From the NCBI GenBank assembly GCA_030770535.1, contig JASVEC010000043.1:248001-312000 (forward strand): a DNA stretch of 64,000 nucleotides. Reading direction: 5' to 3'. Positions 34,634-48,007 of this stretch are shown here, one piece after another (position 1 is the first letter of the stretch; the number at the start of each line of letters is the position of its first letter). The DNA comes from Batkoa obscura (lineage: Eukaryota > Entomophthoromycota > Entomophthoromycetes > Entomophthorales > Batkoaceae). The notes under the pieces were generated by a model that saw only the letters and a list, made by a program, of their open reading frames with translations, did not search any database and had not been told where the DNA came from. The translations under genes and the position numbers were made by a program.

Positions 34634-37059
34634 TTAAAATAAAAATCTTATTCCATTTTGTTTTGGTTCCGTATTTAATAAAAACCAAGCTTTAATTTTA
34701 GAATCCCTTTCTAAATTAATAGTCTCATCTTTTGTAGTAAAAAATTGGTCCCTCAGCTTAACTAAAACACTTTCACTATATTGATTTAAACAAGAAAATA
34801 TTAACTCAGAGTATAAATTATTATTGTTATTATTATCATTATTATTCTCTTCATTTATTAAATTGCAGTTATTACTTTGTTTTATAATATTATCATTTAA
34901 TAAGATGTTATTTAATAAATGCCAACAAAATTCATCAATTTCTTGTTTTCTACAAAAAAACTTTTCATAAAATTTCGAATACAATTCCATCTCTTTTTGA
35001 TTTAAATAATAACTAATAATAATACAACCGGCTGCTACTGTTTGAGGTGTAAAGCTCAAACATATTTCAAATTTATAACTTTCATTAATTAATAGCCAGG
35101 CTAGTTTGCCAATCTCTCTATTGATATTATAAATTTTAACTAATGAAAATAATACATTTTGTGGGTGAACAAATAAAAATGAAAAATTAATAATAGCTAA
35201 TAAATGTTTTTCTAATTTCAAACATTGAGTTGTTAAATCCATTATTGTTTCTTTAAATCCTAAACTATGCTTGGGATATTTTTTCTTTAACAATGAAATA
35301 GCACTCCGCAACACATCATTTAATTTATGCACTGTATCTTCTAATTTACATGCTAAAAATACACAAGTGATGGCTATATCCTAGGTAAATAAAACATATA
35401 AAAAAGGGTATTTATAAATACTCATTATAACCCTTACCTTCGGAGAAAAATCGAGTGCGGAAGCTTGAAATAAATAAAACCGATAAAAAGTATATAATGC
35501 TCTATTAATACTTGTGGTTGGAATGGCCAAAGTTTTGCCTAAATTAATAATCATAGAGCAAATTAATTGTTGAAATTGAAATAATTGTTTGAATTGAATA
35601 TGTGGATGAAATAAACTTTTAGATAGTTCAATTTCTTTGATACTAATATATTTCTTATTCTTTCGAGTACCAGTGTATTCATCTTCTGATATTTCACCTA
35701 TCCCAACGCTTTGTAATAGATTGGTTTTTAATTGTAAGGGGACTTCATTTGTAGTTAGATGCCATAAACCATTGGCTCGATTATCTATTTGTTCTTGTAA
35801 TTCTTTTTGTAATTTTAATTTTATTTGTTCTTTCTTTAAGATCGCTTGTCCCTCTTTTTCTTTTTCAATTATTTCTAGTTCACTTTCTTGATCTTTTTGT
35901 AAATCTCGTTGATAACTTTCTCCACTCTGTAATGAGACTTGAGTTACTGTAGTAACCACTTCTTTATTTATTATTGAATTATCCTTTCTTAATGTGCTTT
36001 CTTTACTTTCAATCACTGTGCTTTTTCTTTGTATTAAATCTTTATTCTCAATAGAACTATGTTTCCTTTGCACCGTTTCTTTAAGTTGAACTAAGCTACT
36101 TTTCCTTTGAGTTGGTGTACACTCTTTATGTCCAACAAGGCTATTTTTCCTTAATGTTGGTACCAAGTCTTTATTCTCTGATAAGCTATTCTTTCTTAAT
36201 GCTACTTCTTTATTTTTAATTGAGATATCTTTCCCTAAACTTGGTGCCCTAGCTTCAACCAAACTACTCTTTCTTGAAACTACTTCTTTATTTCCAATTA
36301 AACTATTACTTTTGGAATTTACTATTTGATTTGTGATTAAACTATTATTTTTTGGTGTAACAACTTGACTTTCAGATAAACTATTTTTCCTGGCCACAAT
36401 GTCCTTCGTATGAATCAAGCTACTACTTCTTGGAGTTCCTCCTCTACTTTCAGTCAAACTATTTTTTCTTTGAGTTAATGTGGATTCTTTAACTTCAGCC
36501 AAGATATTCTTTCTTTGAGTTGTTGATTCTTTATTATCAATCAAATTATTCTTTCTTATAATAGACTCTTTTTCTTGGAGCAAGTTCTTTTTTTTCTGAG
36601 TACTCTCTTTATTGCCAATGCCATTTCGCTTTTTTTGTGGCAATACTTTGTTATTAATGAATACTGTCTTTTTATGAGCTGGTTCTTTAGTCACAGACAA
36701 CATTTCATTTTTTTGAGTTACTTGACTATCGTGCATCTCATCAACCAATTCATCCACCTGATCCTCTTTGACAACAGGTAACACAATTTTAATAATATTC
36801 TTTGGGTCCTTTTTCGGTTTCTTTTTCTCTTTTTCTTTATCTTTTACAACTTTAACTCGTTCTTTTTTAACCTTTTTTTCTTCTTTTTCCTCTATCATTG
36901 TAGGTTCAATACCTAAAATATAGAATATATAGAGTTATCTACGTTTAATTGATGAGTTGTAAGTTGGATGAAATAATTACCTAATAATTTTTGTTTTGCT
37001 ATTAATTCTTCCCTTTCTCTTTGTTTATCTTTTTCACTTTTGCGTCCTCTTTTAGCCAT
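34634..37059 (-). CDS. Cyclin T/K-like protein with RKNSL repeat array
   Basis: Three exons, 36981-37059, 35438-36912 and 34634-35380, give 766 residues. The start is lysine-rich (MAKRGRKSEKDKQRE). The middle, about residues 85-350, holds 18 degenerate repeats of 12-15 residues with the core R-K-N-S-L-x-x-N-K-E. The C-terminal ~350 residues carry two cyclin boxes of transcription-cyclin type: INRALYTFYRFYLFQ, DIAITCVFLACKLEDTVHKL and SFTPQTVAAGCIIISYYL, the closest pattern being cyclin T/K. The partner would be a Cdk9/Cdk12-type kinase phosphorylating RNA polymerase II. Cyclin L is an alternative. The N-terminal extension is unusual for the family. It is convergent with the Mam3 paralogue, 113 bases apart. 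Confidence 0.83.
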
Positions 37060-37205
37060 TTTTTAATGCTCTTAAACTGATTAAAAAAAGAAAAAAGAAA
37101 AACTTCAAATTTATAAATAGTCAAAAGTATAATTTATTAAAAAATCAAAAAAATAACAAAAAATTGACAAAGATATATAACAATAAAATCGAATAGATTT
37201 CTTCA

Positions 37206-38095
37206 TTACTTTTTAATGAATTTTAATATATATAATTTTTCTCTTCCTGCTTTACGAATTTTCAAGATCTAATAAATAATAAATATTATACATTGTTCAA
37301 TAGTATTAAAATAGATTTTACCTCTCCTACTAATCCGATTTCTTTAGCCTCTTCAATCAACTCTACTGGTTTGTTTTCAGCCACTGTCACCAAATAAAAC
37401 ACTCCTTTATCTGCCAACAATTCCTTGACTTGAGTCATAAACTGATCAATAACTCTCCTACCGAATTTACCACCTGCCCAAGTAGCTGTAATAATATCAT
37501 CAAATAATGTATCTTTTGTTGAGCTGTACACTTTATCACTCGAAAAAACCTCATTATCTTCTGTTTCTACATAAGGTGGATTGAATACAATAATATCTAA
37601 TTTGATTCCCATCCTTAGACTAGAAACCAAATTACAGTTGATTAAATTCAAAGTTAGCTAGAATTAATTTTAATTTTAATTTTAATGAAAATAGTAATTA
37701 TTTTATCCTATTTATAATTAATGTTTTCTATAATACTCACCTCATTTAACTTGCCATTTTCTTGACATTTCCTTAATGCATATGGATTAATATCCGTACC
37801 CATCAATACCACCTCCCTCTCCAGCCTCCTTTTTATCAATTTACCTAAGAAGTTTAATACCATACCACTACCTACACCGACTTCTAAAACCATACATGGG
37901 GTCATATCTTTCAGCTTGTTTCGAGTTAAATCCTCTTCTAAAGTATCCATTAAAGTAAATGTATCTTCTAATAAATTAAAGAAGTAAGTGCTGTGAGGGA
38001 GAATAATCTAATTTGAGTTACTTGCCAGCAGGTTCATAAAGTTTCAAATAATCGATGTCCGATACTAAGGTTGGAGTTGGAATTGGACTGTCCAT
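37206..38095 (-). CDS. MTQ2: eRF1 glutamine methyltransferase catalytic subunit (Mtq2/N6AMT1)
   Basis: Four exons, 38026-38095, 37741-37967, 37322-37657 and 37206-37268, give 231 residues. The family entry YEPAEDTFTLMDTLEED is formed across intron 1. SAM-binding motif I is VLEVGVGSGMVLNFL, followed by MGTDINPYALRKC and the catalytic NPPYVET loop that holds the target glutamine. The end, ILKIRKAGREKLYILKF, matches the family C terminus and fixes the last small exon. With Trm112 this enzyme methylates the GGQ glutamine of release factor eRF1. Intron 1 begins with GCAAGT, so it is a GC-AG intron; no GT donor there keeps the conserved reading. Start codons of MTQ2 and UBA1 are 266 bases apart, divergent. 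Confidence 0.92.
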
Positions 38096-38361
38096 TAATA
38101 AATTTAATCTATGTAATCTATTTTTTTTTGAAAATAGTGAATTAAGTTTGGTTATTTTTAGTAAATTAATAATTTATTATCTTTTTATAAAAAATCCTGA
38201 ATTGACCCAAAAAAATTCCAAATTCTTGATGTAACCAATCAAGTAGCAAATGATGTCAGCTATTTTCAGTCTACATAGCTAAGTGTTACTAAGTAAGTTG
38301 AAGCCAAAAAAAATTATACTATAATATTTTTTATATTAATTTTTCAATAAAAACAAAACAA
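38096..38361. promoter_or_regulatory. Bidirectional promoter between MTQ2 and UBA1
   Basis: 266 bases separating divergent start codons. A CCAAT box is present near 38235. No TATA box in the conserved form. Confidence 0.5.
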
Positions 38362-41300
38362 ATGAGTGATAAAAACCCAAAAATAGATGAAGGTTTATAT
38401 TCCAGACAACTGTAAGCAAATTGATTATTATCAATATCAAACAAATTGAGAATTGAGTTACTAATAATTTTTTAACAATATAGTTACGTATTAGGCCATG
38501 AAGCCATGAATCGCATGGCTAATAGTCATGTATTGATTTTAGGTTTGAATGGACTTGGTGTTGAAATTGCAAAAAACGTGATTCTTGCTGGTGTCAAATC
38601 GGTTACTTTACATGATGATCAACCAACGGAGTTAAAAGATCTATCTACTCAGGTAAGAATTGGTTTTATTAATCGAATAATTAGTTATTAATGAAGGCTA
38701 ATTTATTTAGTTTTATTTAACGGAGTCGGATATTGGTAAACCAAGAGCTAGTTGTACAGCCGAAAAATTAAAGTTATTAAATCAATATGTACCTGTACAT
38801 GTTATTAGTGGGGATATTGATGAACAGACAGTTAAAAAATATCAAGTAAGTTTAGAATTTTAATTATTATAGTAACAATTTGTTTATTTATATATTTAAC
38901 TAGGCTATTGTTACTACTGAAATCAGTTTACAAAATCAAATCCAAATTAATGAGTGGGCTCGTAAATATGAAGCTAAATTTATTGCTGCTGATATTTTTG
39001 GTTTATTTGGGTAAAGATACTTTTATTTAACAATATACATTTCAATTATAACGTACTAATACCACCCTACTATTATAATTATTTTAGTATGGTATTTAAT
39101 GACTTTGGAAGTAATTTCAAATGTTTGGATCCAACTGGTAACCCACCAAAAACTGCTATGATTGCTAGTATAACTAATGTATATTTTTTATTTATGTTAT
39201 ATTATAAGTATTGAACCAATGTTGATATTATATCATTTAGGATAAAGATGGAGTTGTTACTTGTTTAGAAGATACCAGACATGGATTAGAAGACGGGGAT
39301 TTAGTTACATTTAGTGAAGTACAAGGAATGGAAGGTATTAACGAAAGTGGACCATTTAAAATTAAATATTTGGGACCATTTACATTTTCAATTGGAGATC
39401 TTAGTAATTATACTAATTATAAAATTGGTGGAGTATTTACACAAGTAAAAACACCCAAAGAAATTCAATTTAAAAATCTATTAGAGTCTTTGAAAGAACC
39501 TGAGTTTGTTATTTCTGATTTTGCCAAATTTGATCGTCCAATTCAATTACATATTGGTTTTCAAGCATTACATCAATTTAAACAACTAAATCATGATAAG
39601 CTACCTAAACCAAGGAATGAAGAAGATGCTATTAAAATGTTAGAATTAGCCAACAAAATTAATAATGAATTAAAACAGCCTATTCAATTGGATGATAAAC
39701 TAATTAAAGAATTAGCTTATCAATCTAACGGGGCATTTGCTCCGATGGCGGCTGTTATTGGTGGTATTGTTGCACAAGAAGTATTAAAAGCAGTCTCTGG
39801 CAAATTCCATCCAATTCAACAATATTTATATTTTGATTCTTTAGAGTCCTTACCAAAGAATTTTAATATTAATGAATCAAATGTACAGCCAATTAATTCA
39901 AGATATGATGGACAAATTGCTATATTTGGAAAAGAATATCAACAGGTATTGCAGAATTGCAATCAATTTTTAGTTGGGTCAGGTGCTATTGGCTGTGAAA
40001 TGTTGAAAAATTGGGCATTAATTGGATTAGGTTCTGGTAAAGAGGGTATGATTCATATAACTGATATGGATACAATTGAAAAATCCAATTTAAACCGCCA
40101 GTTTTTATTTAGAAGTAAAGATGTTGGCCAATTGAAATCGCAAACAGCTGCTAATGCTATAATTGAAATGAACCCAGAATTAAAAAATAGTATTAAAGCC
40201 TATTCAGATAGAGTAGGTAATGAAACTGAAAATGTATATTCAGATACTTTCTTCAATAAAATTGATTTTGTTACTAATGCATTAGATAATATTGATGCAA
40301 GACAATATATGGATAGTCGATGTGTTTATTACAGTAAACCATTATTAGAATCAGGTACTTTAGGTACTTTAGGAAATACACAAGTAGTTATTCCAAATAT
40401 GACTGAATCTTATTCATCTTCACACGATCCACCAGAAAAATCCATTCCAATGTGTACATTAAAAAGCTTCCCTAATAAAATTGAACATACAATTCAATGG
40501 GCAAGAGATTTGTTTGAGAACAAATTTAAACAGAATATGGAAAATACAATTGCTTATTTAGAAAATCAAGAGCAATTTATCAATAGTACACGTAAACAAG
40601 GGAATACAGCCAAAGAAACATTTGAATCTGTTAAAAATTCATTAATTGATGAAAAGCCTAACAATTTTGAAGATTGTATTGAATTTGCACGGTTTTTATT
40701 TGAAGAATTATACAACAATACAATTCAGCAATTATTGTTTACTTTCCCTAAAGATACAGTAACTTCATCTGGTACTTTATTTTGGTCAGGACCTAAAAGA
40801 GCGCCAAAACCAATTAAATTTGATGTTAACGACCCATTACATTTAGAGTTTATTATAGCAACAGCTAATTTAAGAGCCTTTAATTTTAATATTCTGGAAA
40901 ATAGGAATATTGATTTCATTAAACAAGCAGTTAATAATATTAACGTACCTGAATTTATACCCAAAGCCGGAGTTAAAATTCAAGTCAATGATAATGATCC
41001 AATAAATCAAGATTTAGAAGATGATGATGTAGATAATATTATTCAACTTATTGCAAATAATAGTAATAATTTTAATAATATTAAAGTTAACGCAGCTGAT
41101 TTTGAAAAGGTAAAATTCTATATTTATATTTTTACTTATATTTATATTTATATATTCATATATTTAGGATGATGATAGTAATTTCCATATTGATTTTATA
41201 ACCTCAGCATCCAATTTGAGAGCACGTAATTATGAAATTTCAGAAGCTGATAGACATACTACTAAAGGTATTGCGGGTAAAATCATACCAGCTATTGCTA

Positions 41301-41976
41301 CCACTACTTCTCTAATTACTGGTTTGGTTTGTTTGGAAATGATTAAAATTGTTGATCATATTAAAAGTAAAGAACCATCTAAGCGTACAATTGAAGACTT
41401 TAAAAATGCTTTTGTTAATTTGGCTACTCCTTTTGTTGGTTTCTCAGAACCTATTGCAGCTCCTAAAATGAAGGTAATAATTATAAAGTAAGGTTCCAAT
41501 TGAGCTAATCAATTTGTATATTTCTATAGTTTATGGATACCGAATTTACATTATGGGATAAATATTATATTGAAGAAGATCTAACTGTGCAGGAATTAAT
41601 CGATTATTGTTATGAAAAATATGAATTGGAATTAAATATGATTTCCTATGGTGCCTGTATGTTATATTCCGATTTTATCAAAACCACTACTACTCCAGAG
41701 AGATTAAATATGAAGTAAGGACTATTTCTATTATAATGAGAAAATTAAATGATTTATTAACATCATCTTTTGAATAGGCTATCTAAAGCGTGTGAATTGG
41801 TTAGTAAATCAAAATTTGGTGACCATGTATCCCATATTAATATTGAAATTATGGGCACTACTAAAGATGGGGAGGATGTCGAGGTAAGTGGATTAAGAGT
41901 TAAGCTTTGAGATTAATTTATTAACATTATTTTTCTAATTTAGGATTTCCCACCATTTAGAATAGCTATCAAATAA
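38362..41976 (+). CDS. UBA1: Ubiquitin-activating enzyme E1 (Uba1)
   Basis: Ten exons: 38362-38411, 38484-38652, 38711-38845, 38904-39010, 39088-39178, 39241-41109, 41168-41473, 41530-41714, 41778-41883 and 41944-41976; 1,016 residues (yeast Uba1 1,024). It adenylates ubiquitin with ATP and carries it as a thioester. The inactive adenylation half starts [13 protein letters not shown]; the active half has [20 protein letters not shown] and [16 protein letters not shown]. The catalytic cysteine is Cys589 in [11 protein letters not shown]. The C-terminal ubiquitin-fold domain (from [20 protein letters not shown]) recruits E2s. All key residues are present. Five small 5' exons precede one very long exon. 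This is probably the only E1 for ubiquitin and essential. The tRNA-Leu gene lies 166 bases downstream. Confidence 0.97.
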
Positions 41977-42141
41977 CTATTGCTATAATAAATGAAATTT
42001 ATTTTTGATTTTACTTTGATTTTAAACTTTGAATTTATATTTTTGAAGATTGAATCTTGCTTTAAGGGATTAAGCTTTAATCTTATTTTAAGTCAATTTT
42101 TTGTATTTATATATAATAAATTGTATAAAATATATATAAAA

Positions 42142-42223
42142 GGTGCTATGGCCGAGTGGTCTAAGGCGGCGCACTCAAGTTGCGCTCTCTTCGGAGGCGT
42201 GGGTTCGAATCCCATTGGCACTA
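42142..42223 (+). tRNA. tRNA-Leu (anticodon CAA)
   Basis: 82 bases. Acceptor arms GGTGCTA and TGGCACT pair over seven positions (two G-U), discriminator A. The anticodon stem GCGCA/TGCGC encloses loop CTCAAGT, giving anticodon CAA, which reads UUG. A long variable arm (TCTCTTCGGAGGCG) is typical of class II tRNAs, and the T-arm is GGGTTCGAATCCC. There is no intron, unlike the yeast counterpart. CCA is not encoded. Confidence 0.97.
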
Positions 42224-42772
42224 TTTTTGATTTTTAGCATTTAGTTGTTGAAATAGAAATTAAGGATTTTTGCTTTTGTAATTATGAAATTGAATTTTTT
42301 AATAGTAAGTTAAAATTTGTTTTATTATAGAATTTTATCAAAGTGTATATTATTATAATATTCAGTATTTGATAAATAAAGTTTTTAGTTAATAGCAAAT
42401 TTGTTTTAAAAATTTAAATAATTTTTTTGATCCTAAATTCTTACTATAAATTAACTTTTAATGTTATGGAATTAATAAGTTATGTTTCAAAATTATTGAT
42501 CCAACATACTCTATACATTTAATTCATACTTTTTATTATGAAGATATTGGTTTAATAAAGAAAAATATTAATTTTAAATAATGTTAGAATCTATTAACTT
42601 AAGTTTAAATTAACAATTTTTGAATTTATTAAGCATAAAAGTAAATATTTAATAAATACTTAATTAACAAGTCATACATCAATTTACAAAACTTGAGTGT
42701 AAATAATTAAAATAATATAAAATAATATAAAATTCAAAATATTTCTGTTTTATTATATATTTGTAAACATAA
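42224..42772. other. AT-rich spacer after tRNA-Leu
   Basis: A short T run directly follows the tRNA (42224-42228), fitting RNA polymerase III termination. Nothing else recognisable up to the next MITE copy. Confidence 0.5.
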
Positions 42773-42869
42773 TGTAGGAATGTATTTAAGAATTTTGCTA
42801 ACAATTTTTCCATTCAAATACCGCTTAAAAGATGGAAAAAGTGATGAAGTCAGAAAAAACATCCTTTAT
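42773..42869 (+). mobile_element. MITE-like element, copy 7
   Basis: TGTAGGAATGTATTTAAG start with an internally shortened left arm, core CTAACAATTTTTCCATTC, end AAAAAACATCC. Diverged. Confidence 0.8.
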
Positions 42870-42901
42870 GTCTTTAATTAAATAGCTATAATCAACAAAC
42901 A

Positions 42902-43002
42902 TAGGGGGGTATTTTTTCTGACTTCACTTTTTCATCTTTTAAGCACTATTTGAGTAAAAAAATCGTTAACAAAATTCTTAAACATAAAAATACATCCCCA
43001 TA
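42902..43002 (-). mobile_element. MITE-like element, copy 8 (inverted)
   Basis: Reverse orientation: CTGACTTCACTTTTTCATC arm on the left, right end ATACATCCCCATA. It is 32 bases from copy 7 and in opposite orientation. Confidence 0.85.
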
Positions 43003-43035
43003 TCGAACCAGTCAAATATTAATTCGATAACCAAA

Positions 43036-43138
43036 TAGGGGTGTTTTTTTTGGTTTCATTACTTTTTCCATCTTTTGAGCGTTATTTGAGTGAAAAAATT
43101 GCTAATAAAATCCTTAAACACGAGAATACATCCCCAAA
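43036..43138 (-). mobile_element. MITE-like element, copy 9 (inverted)
   Basis: TAGGGGTGTTTTTTTTGG start, ATTTGAGTGAAAAAATTGC right arm, end ATACATCCCCA. It follows copy 8 after 33 bases. Confidence 0.85.
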
Positions 43139-43333
43139 TATTAACTAAACTAAATTGCCATTTATATAAAGTAGTTTGATAAAATCAGTACATCTAATGG
43201 TAAAGATATAGCAAAGTAACCATTAAATTTAAGGATTATCTAGTGTTGTAACTAGTAACTAGCATTTTTTAATCATAAATAAAATTAGTGTAGGCCACAT
43301 GGATCTTAAAATCAAGGAAAAAAAAAATCAGAA

Positions 43334-43406
43334 TGATCCCGCCAGGGATCGAACCTGGAATCTTCTGTTCCGTAGACAGACGCCTTATCCATTGGGCCAC
43401 GGGACC
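43334..43406 (-). tRNA. tRNA-Arg (anticodon ACG)
   Basis: 73 bases on the minus strand. The acceptor stem GGTCCCG/CGGGATC pairs fully (one G-U), discriminator A. The anticodon stem TCTGT/ACAGA encloses CTACGGA, giving anticodon ACG (read as ICG after deamination). The T-arm is CCAGGTTCGATCCCTGG. No intron, and CCA is not encoded. Confidence 0.97.
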
Positions 43407-43578
43407 GTTTCTTCTCCCTAGAGAATTTAAACAGTATTTAAAGTTCTTTAAACATATTTGTAGATATTAGTATATAAAGCCTGATTCAAAGCTGATTCTT
43501 AAGTGGCTGACTCTTAGCCAAATTTCGTCTTGTAGACATTCTTATTAGAAAATGGGGTTAGTTACTTTTTAATCTGCT

Positions 43579-43682
43579 TATGGGGGTATTTTTTTTGGCT
43601 TCATTACTTTTTCCATCTTTTAGCGCTATTCGAGTGGAAAAATTATCAGCAAAATTGTTAAACACAAAAATACATCCCCATA
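43579..43682 (-). mobile_element. MITE-like element, copy 10 (inverted)
   Basis: TATGGGGGTATT start, GGCTTCATTACTTTTTCCAT arm, TAGCGCTATTCGAGTGG centre, end ATACATCCCCATA. Close to consensus. Confidence 0.88.
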
Positions 43683-44424
43683 TTTTGTATATCTGTTTAA
43701 TTTACGTTTCCTTATTGGAATCTTTTATAGGGGAAAATAGCTAGGTAGTAAGAAATATTATGACTTGCATTCTCATATATATACCCCACTATAGTTCAAA
43801 TCGGCACCTCAATATGGACTATTGATAGCTTATTGGAAGCAGGGTTTGACTATTAGTCGACTATTAATTAATATGGTCAGAAATTAGTTATTTATAAAAA
43901 GTTACTTAGCAGGTTATTTTATGTTATTATATACTAAGTGGTATATTCAAGAGGAGATGTTCGATAATTAGTTTGAATGGATTTACTATTCCAAAAGTTT
44001 AAAAATGATATAATGTGCTTCTTAGTTTTATTTATCTATTTGATTTTTATGACAAAAATAAAACTCACTATGATTAGTATTTCTAATTATTGAGTTAAAA
44101 TGAAGTTACTAAACTTGGAGATTTTTAAGTAACAAAAATTAATTAATTGATGAATACAAGTTCATCTGTAAACAATACAATAGAATATCGATCCTTAATA
44201 ACATAATAAAAATAATATTTAAATAAAGTGAATTACTTTAATAATAATAAAATTTAAAATCAACTTTGTTTATAATCTTTTATCTATTTTTTTCTTTGTC
44301 CGGCACTAAGAAACATTTCATCAATTCGCGGAGTAATTAAGCTACTAATTGTCCATTTTTATTTTTTGCTAAACAAATAACAAAAACGTCAGCTTGATTT
44401 CTTAATAATTATCAATAAAAAACC
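43683..44424. other. Spacer upstream of the small secreted protein gene
   Basis: AT-rich with no open frame of note. A TGACGT half-site on the minus strand (AACGTCAG) lies ~40 bases upstream of the ATG at 44425. Confidence 0.4.
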
Positions 44425-44781
44425 ATGAAACATATTATAACAAGTTTAATTATATTACTTCTCCTTCATTTAACAACATGTCTACAGATCAGGTTACAAA
44501 CAGCTGATCATTCAATACTCACCAATTTCGAAGCTGAGGACGAGTGTCTGGCATACCCATCCACAATCACCAAAGTAGAAATAAGCACTTTAAATACACA
44601 AGTTGAATTTTATAGCTCAAGTGATTGTGTTGGGAAGTTGTTAGGAAAAGTAGATAGAAACTATACGTTTAGTGAAGGGATTAAAATTAAGTCTTTCATG
44701 TTGAGTAAGAAGTTTAAAGACGAACCAACGCAAGTGATGGAGTATTCAACACCACCGCCAAATACAGATAGTGCCAAGTAA
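44425..44781 (+). CDS. Small secreted protein of unknown function
   Basis: 118 residues with a strong signal peptide (MKHIITSLIILLLLHLTTC). The mature part has two further cysteines in ECLAYPSTITKVEI and SSSDCVGKLLGKV, within a beta-rich pattern (VEISTLNTQVEFYSSSDCVG). This pattern resembles small fungal secreted proteins with a crystallin-like fold, in which the two cysteines pair, but that is only a shape impression. The end, TPPPNTDSAK, is flexible. A second open stretch of 43 codons (44811-44939, basic) follows 30 bases after the stop and might be a spliced C-terminal exon; the required intron would be unusually short or use a weak donor, so I keep the simple end. Confidence 0.72.
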   Translation: MKHIITSLIILLLLHLTTCLQIRLQTADHSILTNFEAEDECLAYPSTITKVEISTLNTQVEFYSSSDCVGKLLGKVDRNYTFSEGIKIKSFMLSKKFKDEPTQVMEYSTPPPNTDSAK

Positions 44782-45034
44782 AGAGAAATTTCTTCTTGAA
44801 TATACTAAGAAAGTTATTCATTGATGATGGGGAAAGGAAGAGAAATAGAATATTTCATAGGGACAATAAGCCACATTATATATCATCAAAAAAAGCATTT
44901 AAAGAATTGAATAAGTATGTTAAAGAGCATCAAAAATAATAAAGAATGAATTAACAAATAATAATAAAGATTAATAATAGTAGTATAATTATAATGATTT
45001 TATTCTTTTAAACTAATTGTTTTTTTAAAAAACC

Positions 45035-46132
45035 TTAATGAAGTCGATCGAATAGCTTAATACTATTAGGTACAAACTTCCTTAATTTAACATCTGCCAT
45101 TTCAAATAGATTAATTGTATGTTCGTCCATCCCATAATCCAAAGCATATACCACCTCCTTAATCCCAACTTGAACTATTTTCTTGGCACAGCCTAATAAA
45201 GAAGAACCTATTAATAAAAAAACTCAAAAAAAACTTTAAACTTACCAATACAAGGACAAGTATTACAATACAATATAGGATACCCATAGTTGATCCTTTC
45301 CCTTCCCGCTTCTAAAAGAGCATTCTCTTCCGCATGGATACACAAACACAAATCCAAGCCTTGTCCCATGGTACTATTTTGATTACATCTAGGGCATCCA
45401 CCTTCTGAACAGTTAGGTACATTTCTTGGTGTTCCATTATACCCCGTAGCTATTACTCTATGGTCTTTAACTATCAAACAACCTACTCTTCGTTTCATAC
45501 AGTTGGAACGTTTGGAAGCAAGCTCAGTAAGTAGCATGAAATAATTATCCCAACCTGGTCGTAGACGTTCTGGGTCAAGTAAATCAAGGATCTTTATGTG
45601 GTGGTAATAGCTATCCTTTTCGGTGTAGGGGTTAAAGAGACTCACATCGGTGTAGTTCATAACTTCATTTAGAGAACAGACTTCTGGTTGATTACTCTCA
45701 TCTTTTAAAGATAAAGGATGATTTGTGTATAAGTGGGCATCATTTTCAATAATAAAGTTTACAAAGTCTGATGAATTTTTTGTGCCTATTTCTAGCCACC
45801 TTTTATATCTATACTCAAGTGGGGCATCCACTTGAACTAATAAAAAAAAAGGACGTTTTCTGATCATTAGTATTTGTTTTTTATCTTATACTTTAATTGA
45901 ACTACCTAAGTACTTGGATTGTTGAAGGTAGTAAACCAGTTTCAATGATAAGCTTTTCTTGCCAGTTATTAGTTACATAATCTAAAAGCGATTTTATATC
46001 TTTGAATTCTAATTTTGATTCCTCTTCTTCATTATCAACTAATCGAATCTCTTTAAATCCTTCATTCTCTATTAAGTACTCTATAAGTGAACTCTTTCCG
46101 CTTTTTATAGGCCCAATAACCCCTATCAACAT
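45035..46132 (-). CDS. DCD1: Deoxycytidylate (dCMP) deaminase
   Basis: Three exons, 45906-46132, 45246-45859 and 45035-45192, give 332 residues (yeast Dcd1 312). The enzyme converts dCMP to dUMP, feeding dTMP synthesis. As in fungal Dcd1, the N-terminal half is a P-loop nucleotide-kinase-like domain (MLIGVIGPIKSGKSSLIEYL); the C-terminal half is the zinc deaminase: RSNCMKRRVGCLIV, ATGYNGTPRNVPNC, catalytic HAEEN and the zinc site CNTCPCIGC. The last intron has two acceptors 15 bases apart, both in frame. The downstream one (exon from 45192) restores the P-C-x-x-C spacing, so it was chosen; the upstream one would insert G-S-S-L-L between the zinc cysteines. Confidence 0.93.
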
Positions 46133-46261
46133 CTTATGATTATAAAAAATTACTTTTTACAAATTTTTTAATAGAATTTTATTTCAATTTAAAGCAAATT
46201 TAATTGGTTGAACTCGTAAAAATATAGACCCAACACTCCTTTTATTCTACATGAAGTAAAT

Positions 46262-48007
<1,746 letters not shown>

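Noticed and set aside
41992-42237. Open frame of 81 codons downstream of UBA1
   Set aside because: Its C-terminal third is the translated tRNA-Leu gene.
45193-45207. Longer DCD1 exon 3 (acceptor at 45208-45209)
   Set aside because: It is in frame but inserts five residues into the zinc-binding P-C-x-x-C site; kept only as a possible alternative splice form.
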